A DNA stretch of 64,000 nucleotides from Nocardia rhamnosiphila NBRC 108938. Lineage in GTDB: Bacteria > Actinomycetota > Actinomycetes > Mycobacteriales > Mycobacteriaceae. The DNA lies in contig NZ_JOAJ01000003.1 in the NCBI RefSeq assembly GCF_000720425.1, forward strand, positions 310,001 to 374,000, in the 5' to 3' direction. The translations under genes and the position numbers were made by a program. Under the pieces are notes generated by a model that was not told the DNA's origin, did not search any database, and was given only the letters and a program-made list of their open reading frames with translations. Below are positions 9,778 through 18,157 of this stretch, piece by piece; the stretch's first letter is position 1; the number at the start of each line of letters is the position of its first letter.

Positions 9778-9925
9778 GGTGGGGCGACAAACCGGCTTCA
9801 TAGCCAGTTGGCGCACACTGGCCTGGCCGCGACCTGCGATCGACCGGCGAGCTCCGGCTACTGGACCGGAAAACGGCGCCGCCGGACCGGTTGGACACCG
9901 GCCCGGCGGGGCGCTGCGAACCGAT

Positions 9926-10018
9926 TCAGATCGGATCGACCACCAGCAGCTTCGCCCAGTACTCGGCGGCGCCGGGACCCAGAATCGGCAACAGATAATC
10001 GAACAGGATGTAGGACAC
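9926..10018 (-). CDS. Candidate 30-residue hydrophobic small protein
   Basis: Short frame starting at GTG 10018, preceded by an almost perfect Shine-Dalgarno GGAGGTGA 4 nt upstream of the start. The product begins VSYILFDYLLPILGPG and ends KLLVVDPI: hydrophobic and aromatic-rich, without Arg or other high-GC filler composition, and short enough to be one membrane-associated helix. A TTGACA lies at 10058-10063 on the same strand, but no good -10 was found at standard spacing. It sits alone between pdxS and the Nudix gene. No family is recognised; the strength of the ribosome-binding site is the main evidence. Confidence 0.5.
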   Translation of the reverse strand: MSYILFDYLLPILGPGAAEYWAKLLVVDPI

Positions 10019-10103
10019 GTACTCACCTCCACACACCGAATCGACATATTCTCGGCGTGTCAAACCGTCTGCGACCCTATCACGCCGGTGAGCCCGGTCA
10101 CAT

Positions 10104-11156
10104 TCACCGGATGGAGCGGACCTCCGGATCGCCCGCGGCGTCGGCCGCGGCCGAGGCTTCCGCGAGCAGTTCGTCCAACTGGTACGGATACACCATCTCA
10201 CCTGCGGCGACCTGGGCCCTGATCTCGTCCGGGCCGCACCACCGGTTACCGGTGATGGAGCGTTGCTCGACATAGGTCAGATCCGTCGCCGCGGGTTCGA
10301 ATCGCGGTACCCGTAGCGCGAAGAACAGTTCCTCGGACCGGATCAGATCGCCGTTGAAGGGGAAGACCGCCACCCGCCGCCAGATCGGGCCGCGCAGCGC
10401 GGCCGGATCGGCGGTGAGCCCGGTTTCCTCGTACACCTCGCGCACCGCGGCTTCGCGCAAACTCTCCCCCGGTTCCACCCCGCCGCCGACGGTGAACCAG
10501 AAGGACACCTCCGGGGCCAGCGGATCGTGGCCGCGCATGAGCAGGATCCGATCCTGTTCGTCGAGCAGGGCCACCCGCGCCGAGACCCGCGTGGTGTCGA
10601 CCTCCAGTCCGGTGGAGGCCGCGGGAGTGGCCCGCTCGGCGATCTCGAAATAGGTCGGCATGGGGGCCGTACCGCCGAGGTGCAGCCAGCGCACCGGGCG
10701 GCGGGTGCGCAGGGCCAAGGTGTCGCGCACGGCGTCGTTGTGGAAGCGGCGGGCGATGAGCACCCGGGCTTCGGCATCGGCCAATTCGGCTACCTGCTGG
10801 GTCGGTAGCTCGGCGATATCGACGGCCGACAGGGCGGCCGCCAGCTGGTTCTCCACGGTTTCCCGGTCTTCGCGGCCGGTGCGCTCGGCGCGGTCGGCCA
10901 GGGCGGTGAGCCGCCGGGCGGACTCGGCCGTATCGGGCTCCGGGGCGGCGTGCGCGCCGGACAGCGAGGTCGCCACCGCCCGGGCCACCACGGCCCGGCG
11001 GGCCAGCGCCGCCTCCAGCGCGTGCCAGGCCAGATCGGTGCGCACATGCAAGCGGTCGAGCCGGTTGGCGGTGGAATAGGCCCACACCCCGAGTGCGACC
11101 ACGAGGGCGGCGGCGAACGCGAGAACGAGAACCGTGGTCGCGGAGAAGGTGATCAT
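10104..11156 (-). CDS. Membrane-anchored LemA-like/Nudix hydrolase fusion
   Basis: 350 aa. Residues 5-27 form a transmembrane helix (VLVLAFAAALVVALGVWAYS). Residues 30-175 look like a LemA helical domain (DRLHVRTDLAWHALEAAL; ARRFHNDAVRDTLALRTRRP; PTYFEIAE). Residues 185-330 are a Nudix domain with a complete box: GGGVEPGESLREAAVREV followed by YEETGL. Nudix enzymes hydrolyse nucleoside diphosphate-linked compounds; the substrate here is unknown. The start overlaps the pimA stop by 4 nt, so it is the last gene of the PIM operon, matching Rv2609c in position. Confidence 0.87.
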   Translation of the reverse strand: MITFSATTVLVLAFAAALVVALGVWAYSTANRLDRLHVRTDLAWHALEAALARRAVVARAVATSLSGAHAAPEPDTAESARRLTALADRAERTGREDRETVENQLAAALSAVDIAELPTQQVAELADAEARVLIARRFHNDAVRDTLALRTRRPVRWLHLGGTAPMPTYFEIAERATPAASTGLEVDTTRVSARVALLDEQDRILLMRGHDPLAPEVSFWFTVGGGVEPGESLREAAVREVYEETGLTADPAALRGPIWRRVAVFPFNGDLIRSEELFFALRVPRFEPAATDLTYVEQRSITGNRWCGPDEIRAQVAAGEMVYPYQLDELLAEASAAADAAGDPEVRSIR

Positions 11157-12277
11157 CCGGCCACCCGCACCCGCAGATCGCCGACCACCACGGTTTCGTA
11201 GACCCGCAGGATCTGTTCGGCCACCACCGGCCAGTCATAGGTGCCGACCACCTGGGTCGCCGTACGCACCAGATCGCCGCGCCGGGCCTCGTCGGTGAGC
11301 ACCGTGTCCAGGGCATCGGCCAGAGCCGTTGCGTCACCGATCGGCACCAGCAACCCGGCGGCGCCGTCGCGCAGTACCCGCCGGAAAGCGTCCAATTCAC
11401 TGGCCACCACGGCGGTCCCGGCGGCCATGGCCTCGATGAGGATGATCCCGAAACTCTCCCCACCCAGATTCGGTGCCACGTAGACATCGGCGCTGCGCAT
11501 GGCCGAGGCCTTCTCCGCGTCCGAGACCTGGCCGAGGAAACGCAGGTGCCGGGCGAGCGGACCGGCCTCCCGGCGCAGGCGTTCCTCGTCACCGCGACCG
11601 ACGACCAGGACCTCTACCTCGGGATGCCGCGCGACGAGGGCCGGCAGCGCCCCCAGCAGGACCTGCATCCCCTTACGCGGCTCGTCGTATCGTCCGAGGA
11701 ACAGGACGGTGCCGCCCGGTCGCGGATAGCCGGGCAGCCGCGGGGCGCGGGCGAACGCCTGCACATCGACCCCGTTCGGGATCTCCACCGCGTCGGAACC
11801 GAGTGCCTCCACCTGCCAGCGGCGGGCCAGTTCCGATACCGCGATCCGGCCACTGATCTTCTCGTGATAGGGCCGCAGCACACCCTGAAATGTCGCCAGT
11901 ATCAGGGATTTCGTGGTGGAGGTGTGGAAGGTGGCCACAATCGGTCCCTCGGCGATCTTCAGGGCCAGCATGGACAGACTGGGCGCGTTGGGTTCGTGGA
12001 TGTGCAGGACATCGAACTCGTTGCTCTCGATCCACCGGCGGATCCGGGTGTAGGCGGTCGGCCCGAAGGAGAGCCGGGCCACCGAGCCGTTGTACGGGAT
12101 CGCCACCGCGCGCCCGGCCGAGACGACGAAATCGGGAAGCTCGGTCGTCTCGGAGGCGGGCGCCAGCACACTCACTTTGTGACCGCGTTCCAGGAAGACC
12201 TGCGCGAGCTCCACCACATGCGCCTGCACGCCGCCCGGTACGTCGAACGAGTAGGGACAGACCATGCCGATTCTCAT
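11153..12277 (-). CDS. pimA: Phosphatidylinositol alpha-mannosyltransferase PimA
   Basis: GT4-family, GT-B fold glycosyltransferase on the inner face of the membrane; transfers the first mannose from GDP-mannose to phosphatidylinositol. 374 aa. Signature N-terminus MRIGMVCPYSFDVPGGVQAH, acceptor-side LHIHEPNAPS and ATFHTS, and the C-terminal EX7E-type motif in GGESFGIILIEAMAAG. The ATG at 12277 overlaps the patA stop (ATGA) and the gene's stop overlaps the Nudix start. An open frame upstream of 12277 lies inside patA and is ignored. Confidence 0.96.
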   Translation of the reverse strand: MRIGMVCPYSFDVPGGVQAHVVELAQVFLERGHKVSVLAPASETTELPDFVVSAGRAVAIPYNGSVARLSFGPTAYTRIRRWIESNEFDVLHIHEPNAPSLSMLALKIAEGPIVATFHTSTTKSLILATFQGVLRPYHEKISGRIAVSELARRWQVEALGSDAVEIPNGVDVQAFARAPRLPGYPRPGGTVLFLGRYDEPRKGMQVLLGALPALVARHPEVEVLVVGRGDEERLRREAGPLARHLRFLGQVSDAEKASAMRSADVYVAPNLGGESFGIILIEAMAAGTAVVASELDAFRRVLRDGAAGLLVPIGDATALADALDTVLTDEARRGDLVRTATQVVGTYDWPVVAEQILRVYETVVVGDLRVRVAG

Positions 12278-13245
12278 GGGGCGCGGTCTCCACCGGCTTC
12301 GATCGAATACGTCTCGCGCCGTGCCTGTTCGGCGTGGATACGGTCCAGCCGGGCCTCGGACAGATCCGTTTCCCACAGCGGCTGCAACATATGCCAGTCG
12401 GCCGGATGCTCGGCGATACCGGCGGCGAAACAATCCGCCAGGGCCTGCGTCGCGGCCGCGACACCGTCCGTGACGTCCAGGGGTTCCCGGGTACGGACCA
12501 CCCAGCCCTCACGGCCGCGGTCGTCCACGGTGAACGAGACGTGTACCGGCATGAGCGCGGCACCGGTTTCCACGGCCAGCGCGGCCGCTCCGGCGGGCAT
12601 CCACGTCCGTTCACCGAAGAAGGTGACCGGGACACCACGACCGGTGAGGTCGCGCTCCCCCATCAGGCAGACGATCTTGTTGTCGCGCAACCGCTGCGCG
12701 AGCGTGGTGAACGGCGGCTGTTCGCCGCCGGTCAGCGGGAACACCTCGAAGCCGAGACTCTCCCGGTAGGCGACGAACCGTTCGAACAGCGATTCCGGTT
12801 TCAGCCGTTCCGCGACGGTGGTGAATGTCCCGTAGTTCTGGACCAGCCAGGTACCGGCCATATCCCAGTTACCCGAATGGGGCAGGACGAACACCACGCC
12901 GCGACCGCGGGCCAGCGCGGCGTCCAGGTGTTCCAGGCCGGTCACCACGATTCGGCCCGACCGCACCAGTTCGGCGTGATCCATCGTCGGTAACCGGAAC
13001 GCCTCCCGCCAGTAGCGGGCGTAGGAACGCATACTCGCCCGGACGAGTTCGTCGGATACGGCTTCCGCGGGCATCCCGACCACCCGGGCCAGATTGCGGC
13101 GCAACTGGACCGGTCCGCCCTTACGGGCCGCGAAATCCGCACCCCGGTCGAACAGTGTGCGCGCCGCCCGATCCGGGAGGGCGCGCACCAGCCGCCAGCC
13201 CGCGGCGTATCCGCGATCGCTCGCGTTCGCCCGCCACCCGCTCAC
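12274..13245 (-). CDS. patA: Phosphatidylinositol mannoside acyltransferase
   Basis: Acyltransferase that palmitoylates the mannose of PIM, on the cytosolic side of the membrane. 323 aa. The HX4D catalytic motif is visible as LPHSGNWDMAGTW near residue 123, followed by LKPESLFERFVAYRE and LMGERDLTGRGVPVTFFG typical of the LpxL/PatA superfamily. The start codon at 13245 overlaps the pgsA1 stop by 4 nt, within a pgsA1-patA-pimA-nudix cascade. Confidence 0.94.
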   Translation of the reverse strand: MSGWRANASDRGYAAGWRLVRALPDRAARTLFDRGADFAARKGGPVQLRRNLARVVGMPAEAVSDELVRASMRSYARYWREAFRLPTMDHAELVRSGRIVVTGLEHLDAALARGRGVVFVLPHSGNWDMAGTWLVQNYGTFTTVAERLKPESLFERFVAYRESLGFEVFPLTGGEQPPFTTLAQRLRDNKIVCLMGERDLTGRGVPVTFFGERTWMPAGAAALAVETGAALMPVHVSFTVDDRGREGWVVRTREPLDVTDGVAAATQALADCFAAGIAEHPADWHMLQPLWETDLSEARLDRIHAEQARRETYSIEAGGDRAP

Positions 13246-13913
13246 GACGGCCGCTCCGTTCCCTTGTCGTTCGTGCTACCCAGGATCTCGCGGGCCCCGG
13301 GCGAGTTGCGTACCGCCAGCACCCGCTGGCCCACCGTCACGATGCTGAGGACGGCCAGGACCCACATCGCCACGTGTACGGCCCAGGCGAGCCATCCGAT
13401 CCCCCAGTACCCGCCGATCCCGGTGAGCCCGGCCCCCACCAGCACGATCACCAGCCGGTCCGGGCGTTCGATCAGGCCCCCGTCGGCGGACAGTCCGCTG
13501 GCCTCGGCCCGGGCCTTGGCGTAGGAGATGACCTGCGAGGTCACCAGGACGACCAGCGTGGCCACGAACAGCGGCCTGCTCTGTTCGTGGTAGACCGCCC
13601 ACCAGGCCAACGAACCGAAGATGGCGCCGTCGGCGACGCGGTCGCAGGTCGCGTCGAGCACCGCCCCGTAGCGGGTCCCACCGCCCCGGGCCCGGGCCAT
13701 CGCGCCGTCGAGCATGTCGAACATGACGAACAGCCAGATGAGCATGGTTCCCCAGAACAAATGCCCGGTGGGGAACAGCGTGACCGCGGCGGCGATCGAG
13801 GCGGCGGTGCCGATGAGGGTGACCGCGTCGGGGGTCAGGCCGGTGCCGACCAGTGCCCTGCCCAGCGGCGCGGTGGCCTTGGCGAAGGTCGCCCGGCCGA
13901 AGATGCTCAGCAC
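13242..13913 (-). CDS. pgsA: Phosphatidylinositol phosphate synthase (CDP-alcohol phosphotransferase)
   Basis: Integral membrane enzyme, 223 aa, joining CDP-diacylglycerol and inositol phosphate, the entry step to PI and PIMs. The CDP-alcohol phosphotransferase motif D-x2-D-G-x2-A-R-x8-G-x3-D-x3-D is complete: DMLDGAMARARGGGTRYG then AVLDATCDR. About six hydrophobic segments follow. The GTG start at 13913 has AGGAGG 5 nt upstream. 78 nt separate it from the HIT gene upstream. Confidence 0.95.
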   Translation of the reverse strand: MLSIFGRATFAKATAPLGRALVGTGLTPDAVTLIGTAASIAAAVTLFPTGHLFWGTMLIWLFVMFDMLDGAMARARGGGTRYGAVLDATCDRVADGAIFGSLAWWAVYHEQSRPLFVATLVVLVTSQVISYAKARAEASGLSADGGLIERPDRLVIVLVGAGLTGIGGYWGIGWLAWAVHVAMWVLAVLSIVTVGQRVLAVRNSPGAREILGSTNDKGTERPS

Positions 13914-13991
13914 CTACCCCTCCTGCTCTGCCCGGCGGGTCACCCGCACCCGCCCGGATCCGGCGCGCGACCGCAGCACGGCGTCGCTCAT

Positions 13992-14591
13992 CTACGCTTC
14001 CTCCCAGGCCGACGCGAGCAGCGCCCGGGTCTCGCGCAGCAGCTGCGGCATCACCTTCGCGCCCCCGATCACGGTGATGAAGTTCGCGTCACCACCCCAG
14101 CGCGGAACAATGTGCTGGTGCAGGTGGTCGGCGAGCGAGCCGCCCGCGACACCGCCCAGGTTGAGTCCGACATTGAAGCCGTGCGGCCGGGACACCTTCT
14201 TCATCGTCCGGATGGCCCGCTGCGTGAACTCCATCAGTTCGGTGGATTCGGCGGCGGTGAGATCCTCGAGGTTCGCGACCCGGCGATAGGGCACCACCAT
14301 CATGTGCCCCGGGTTGTAGGGGTACAGGTTCAGCACCGCGTACACCTGCTCGCCGCGGGCGATGACCAGACCGTCCTCGTCGGACATGGTGGGGATATCG
14401 GTGAACGGATGCCCGGTCGCGCCCTTGGGGGCCGTGGTGGCGGCCTCCGCGATATAGGACATCCGGTACGGCGTCCACAGCCGCTGCAACCGGTCCGGTT
14501 CGCCCGCTCCGCGATCCACGATCTCGCCGGACCGCTCCGGGGTCGCGCCCGACTCCTCGGTCAGCTCGTCCGGCGCCGTGCGCTCACTCAT
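13992..14591 (-). CDS. HIT-domain nucleotide hydrolase/phosphorylase-like protein
   Basis: 199 aa; a histidine-triad protein of the Ap4A phosphorylase-like subgroup. About 35 acidic low-complexity residues precede the domain, which includes LNLYPYNPGHMMVVPYRR and the histidine triad ADHLHQHIVPRWGGD near residues 157-171. Placed between pgsA1 and thrS exactly as I recall for Rv2613c. Start ATG 14591, 36 nt downstream of thrS; same operon. Substrate not determinable. Confidence 0.92.
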   Translation of the reverse strand: MSERTAPDELTEESGATPERSGEIVDRGAGEPDRLQRLWTPYRMSYIAEAATTAPKGATGHPFTDIPTMSDEDGLVIARGEQVYAVLNLYPYNPGHMMVVPYRRVANLEDLTAAESTELMEFTQRAIRTMKKVSRPHGFNVGLNLGGVAGGSLADHLHQHIVPRWGGDANFITVIGGAKVMPQLLRETRALLASAWEEA

Positions 14592-14627
14592 GCTCCATAC
14601 CCTTTCCCCGCCCGGACGGACCCGGTG

Positions 14628-16700
14628 TCACTCGGGCGCACCGCCTTCGCTGTCCACCAGGGCGCGAACCGTATCCGCGGTGGGCGAGGAATTGTCGCGG
14701 CGGCGGATCCACTCCGCGACCACTCGCACCGCATCGTCCACCGGCACCCCGTTGACCTGGGTGCCGTCCCGGAACCGGAAGCTCACCGCGCCGGCCTCCA
14801 CATCCCGCGCGCCGGCCAGCAGCATGAACGGCACTTTCTGCGCGGTGTGGTTGAAGATCTTCTTCTGCATCCGGTCGTCACCGCGATCGACCTCGGCCCG
14901 GACCCCGGCCGCGCGCAGCCGCGTCACCACCGCGTCCAGGTGCGGGACGAAGGTATCGGCCACCGGGATGCCGACGACCTGTACCGGCGCCAGCCAGGCC
15001 GGGAACGCACCCGCGTAATGCTCGGTGAGGACGCCGAAGAAACGTTCGATCGAGCCGAACAGGGCCCGGTGGATCATCACCGGCCGCTTCTTGGTGCCGT
15101 CGGAGGCGGTGTACTCGAGCTCGAACAGGTCCGGTTCGAAGAAATCCAGCTGGATGGTCGACATCTGCCAGTTGCGGCCGAGCGCGTCGCGGGTCTGCAC
15201 CGAGATCTTCGGACCGTAGAAGGCGGCGCCCCCGGGATCGGGCACCAGTTCCAGGCCGGACGCCTCCCCCACCTGGCGCAGGGTCTCGGTGGCCTCGTCC
15301 CACAGTTCGTCCGAGCCGACGTACTTGTCCGGGTCCTTGGTGGACAGTTCCAGGTAGAAATCGTCCAGACCGTAGGCCTTCAGCAGGTCGAGCACGAACC
15401 GCAGGGTGCCGGTCAGTTCCTCGACCACCTGCTCCTGGGTGCAGTACAGATGCGCGTCGTCCTGGGTGAAACCGCGGGCCCGGGTCAGGCCGTGCACGAC
15501 CCCGGACTTCTCGTACCGGTACACCGAACCGAATTCGAACAGCCGCAGCGGCAGCTCCCGGTACGACCGGCCCCGGGACCGGTAGATCAGGTTGTGCATC
15601 GGGCAGTTCATCGGCTTGAGGTAGTAGTCCTGCCCCGGCTTGCGCACGGTGCCGTCCTCGTTGAGTTCGGCGTCCAGGTGCATGGGCGGGTACATCCCGT
15701 CGGCGTACCACTCGAGGTGCTTGGAGGTCTCGAACAGATGCGCCTTGGTGATGTGCGGGGTGTTGACGAACTCGTAGCCCGCCGCCACATGCTGCTGACG
15801 CGAGTAGTCCTCCATCTCCTTGCGGATGATGCCGCCCTTGGGGTGGAACACCGGCAGACCCGAACCCAGTTCGTCCGGGAAGGAGAACAGGTCGAGTTCC
15901 AGGCCCAGTTTGCGATGGTCGCGCTTCTCGGCCTCGGCGAGCATGTGCAGATACTCGTCCTGCGCCTCGGCCGATTCCCAGGCGGTGCCGTAGATGCGCT
16001 GCAGGCCTTCCCGGTTCTGGTCACCGCGCCAGTACGCGGCCGAACTGCGGGTCAGTTTGAAGGCCGGGATGAACTTGGTGGTGGGTATGTGCGGACCGCG
16101 GCACAGATCGCCCCACACCCGCTCACCGGTCCGCGGGTCGAGATTGTCGTAGATGGTCAGCTCGTTCCCGCCGACCTCCATGACCTCCGGATCGTCGATC
16201 CCGGATTTGTCGCCGATCAGTTCGAGTTTGAACGGTTCCTTCGCGAGTTCGATCCGCGCCTGGTCCACCTCGACCACGCGGCGGGAGAACCGCTGCGCGC
16301 CCTTGACGATCTTCTTCATCCGAGACTCCAGCCTGGCCAGATCCTCGGGGGTGAACGGGCGCTCGACCCGGAAGTCGTAGTAGAAGCCGTCCTTGATCGG
16401 TGGGCCGATACCCAGCACGGCCTCGGGGAACTCCTGCTGCACCGCCTGGGCCAGCACATGGGCGGCCGAATGGCGGATCACGCTGCGGCCGTCCTCGGTG
16501 TCCGCGGCGACCGGGGTGACCTCGGTGTCGAGTTCCGGCGCCCAGGAGAGGTCGCGCAATTGTCCCGCGGCGTCGCGGACGACGACCACGGTATCGGGGC
16601 CCTTGGCCGGCAGGCCCGCCTCACGCACCGCGGCACCCGCCGTCGTCCCGGCAGGCACCCGGACGAGGGTGGCTGGGCTGCGGGGGGCTGTGGTGGTCAC
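14628..16700 (-). CDS. thrS: Threonyl-tRNA synthetase
   Basis: Class II aminoacyl-tRNA synthetase, 690 aa, charging tRNA-Thr with editing of serine. An N-terminal TGS domain (1-70), the editing domain with [12 protein letters not shown] and GDLCRGPH, then the catalytic core with motif 2 ([20 protein letters not shown]), motif 3 ([13 protein letters not shown]), the zinc-binding region MNCPMH, and an HGTP anticodon-binding C-terminus. The GTG at 16700 follows GAGGAG about 9 nt upstream. I looked for a T-box leader in the 238-nt upstream gap and did not see one. First gene of the thrS-HIT-pgsA1-patA-pimA-nudix cluster. Confidence 0.97.
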   Translation of the reverse strand: MTTTAPRSPATLVRVPAGTTAGAAVREAGLPAKGPDTVVVVRDAAGQLRDLSWAPELDTEVTPVAADTEDGRSVIRHSAAHVLAQAVQQEFPEAVLGIGPPIKDGFYYDFRVERPFTPEDLARLESRMKKIVKGAQRFSRRVVEVDQARIELAKEPFKLELIGDKSGIDDPEVMEVGGNELTIYDNLDPRTGERVWGDLCRGPHIPTTKFIPAFKLTRSSAAYWRGDQNREGLQRIYGTAWESAEAQDEYLHMLAEAEKRDHRKLGLELDLFSFPDELGSGLPVFHPKGGIIRKEMEDYSRQQHVAAGYEFVNTPHITKAHLFETSKHLEWYADGMYPPMHLDAELNEDGTVRKPGQDYYLKPMNCPMHNLIYRSRGRSYRELPLRLFEFGSVYRYEKSGVVHGLTRARGFTQDDAHLYCTQEQVVEELTGTLRFVLDLLKAYGLDDFYLELSTKDPDKYVGSDELWDEATETLRQVGEASGLELVPDPGGAAFYGPKISVQTRDALGRNWQMSTIQLDFFEPDLFELEYTASDGTKKRPVMIHRALFGSIERFFGVLTEHYAGAFPAWLAPVQVVGIPVADTFVPHLDAVVTRLRAAGVRAEVDRGDDRMQKKIFNHTAQKVPFMLLAGARDVEAGAVSFRFRDGTQVNGVPVDDAVRVVAEWIRRRDNSSPTADTVRALVDSEGGAPE

Positions 16701-16938
16701 GGTGGCGCTCTCCTCGGGTATCTGTGTGGCCGATTACGGTTCGGCTCGTTCGGGCAACGGATCGCCCGCGTCATTCCGGCTCGTTCCGGTTCGGTGACGG
16801 CTCGATCCGTCTGTCGGTGACCGGGCACAGCCCGGCCGCGACCATGCTATCGGCACAGCCGGGAACGCGTGTCGATGGACCGGGCCAGGTCGCTCACCGT
16901 GCCCGCGCGAACGCCCGGCCGGTGCCGGGACCGGCTCC

Positions 16939-17586
16939 TCACCCCCGCCGCGCGTAGTCCGCGAGCAGCGCTTCACGCTCGTGGGGGCGGCGCTTGGGGC
17001 AGCTGACACATTTCTCGCAGCCCGGCGCCTCGTACACCAGGCAGCAGGAGGCACGTCGGACGAAGATGCGCCCGGCGACTTCGACGAAACGGGGTTCGGG
17101 CAGTGCCGTGCCGACCGCCTCGGCCAGCCGCCGGCCGATCGGGGGTTGCCCGGCGTCGACGGCCCAGCTCCCCACCACATCCGTGACCACCGCCCACAGC
17201 GCCGGTCCCCGGACCCCTGACACCGCGGTGAGGCGGTCGATCACCATGGTGAGGGTCTCCCGCAAGGCCACCGCGATATCGGCCTCGGTGGTCTCGATCC
17301 CGGAGTCCGCGCCGGCCACGTGCCACCCGGCCGCGTCGATCTCTACCCGTTCGACCGTCCCGTCGGCCCGCAGGGTCAGCAGGAGCCGGTCCAGGGTGGG
17401 TGCCGGAATCGGACGCCGCTGCGCCAGCGCCCGCACCACCTGTTCGACCAGCGCCGAGGCCGTCATACACCACCACAGCGTCGCGCTCACCCGCATCGAA
17501 TCGGTACGCCAGGACGCGCCGAGATCCGCTATTCGAGCCGCCAGCCACGATTCGTCGGTGAGCATCCGGCCGCTCACCGGCGTCAC
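16939..17586 (-). CDS. FhuF-like [2Fe-2S] ferric-siderophore reductase family protein
   Basis: 215 aa if started at GTG 17586, which overlaps the stop of the upstream gene (GTGA). The C-terminus carries the FhuF-type cysteine cluster RRASCCLVYEAPGCEKCVSC (CC-x8-C-x2-C-x2-C), expected to bind a [2Fe-2S] centre used to release iron from ferric siderophores; which four cysteines bind is not determinable. The rest is a helical, Ala-rich domain. A longer TTG start at 17616 is possible, and an ATG 15 nt downstream of the chosen GTG is another option. Function is inferred from the cysteine motif only. Confidence 0.75.
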   Translation of the reverse strand: MTPVSGRMLTDESWLAARIADLGASWRTDSMRVSATLWWCMTASALVEQVVRALAQRRPIPAPTLDRLLLTLRADGTVERVEIDAAGWHVAGADSGIETTEADIAVALRETLTMVIDRLTAVSGVRGPALWAVVTDVVGSWAVDAGQPPIGRRLAEAVGTALPEPRFVEVAGRIFVRRASCCLVYEAPGCEKCVSCPKRRPHEREALLADYARRG

Positions 17587-18074
17587 GACATCAGGGGGCT
17601 GCGCAACCACTGCCAATCGACTCCGATCCAGTCACCGACCAATCCGAACGTCCCCAGTACCCACAGGGTCGCCACGACCAGCGCACACGTCGCCAGGAAG
17701 GCGATCACCTGCATGACCGGCCCGCGGGAGATATACCAGGCCATCCCGCGCCGGTACTTGTCCCGCAACCACACCAGCGCCCGCCGCGCCACCGCGAATT
17801 CGGTGGCCAGGATGCCGATACCGGCGAACACCAGTGCCCAGCCCGGGCCGGGGAACGGGATGGTGATCACCCCGACGACGAACACCGCGGTGCCGACGAC
17901 CGCCACCCCGACCCGGTAGACGAGCTCGAGCGTAGGGCGTCGCGCGATCCGGTCCCGGTAGGCGCGCCAGAACGCGGGACCGGACCGGTGCCCGGACTCG
18001 GGTTCGGTGGCCTCCCCGGGCACACCGGCCTCGGCCGCGGGGCGATCCGCGACGGAATCGGAACGACTTTCCAC
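17583..18074 (-). CDS. PGPGW-type (TIGR02611-like) membrane protein
   Basis: 163 aa from GTG 18074. After an acidic N-terminal region, two adjacent hydrophobic hairpins surround the diagnostic PFPGPGWALVFAGIGILATE segment, then a basic WLRDKYRRG and a final transmembrane helix (VIAFLATCALVVATLWVLG). Such proteins are of unknown function. The start is uncertain because no strong ribosome-binding site is visible; the frame is open to 18161. It overlaps the FhuF-like gene by 4 nt. Confidence 0.75.
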   Translation of the reverse strand: MESRSDSVADRPAAEAGVPGEATEPESGHRSGPAFWRAYRDRIARRPTLELVYRVGVAVVGTAVFVVGVITIPFPGPGWALVFAGIGILATEFAVARRALVWLRDKYRRGMAWYISRGPVMQVIAFLATCALVVATLWVLGTFGLVGDWIGVDWQWLRSPLMS

Positions 18075-18157
18075 GGGTACCAGCCTACGAGGCGCCGTGG
18101 GACGAGAGCGCGGACGTGACCCGCCCGGGACACCCGGACGGGCCACGTTCCGGCGCG

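Noticed and set aside
12825..16820. Very long plus-strand open frame (1331 codons)
   Set aside because: It is antisense to thrS, HIT, pgsA1 and patA; high-GC codon bias keeps the opposite frame open, and the composition is Arg/Pro/His filler.
16701..16938. Possible T-box leader before thrS
   Set aside because: No AGGGUGGNACCGCG-like T-box sequence or antiterminator was found in the gap.
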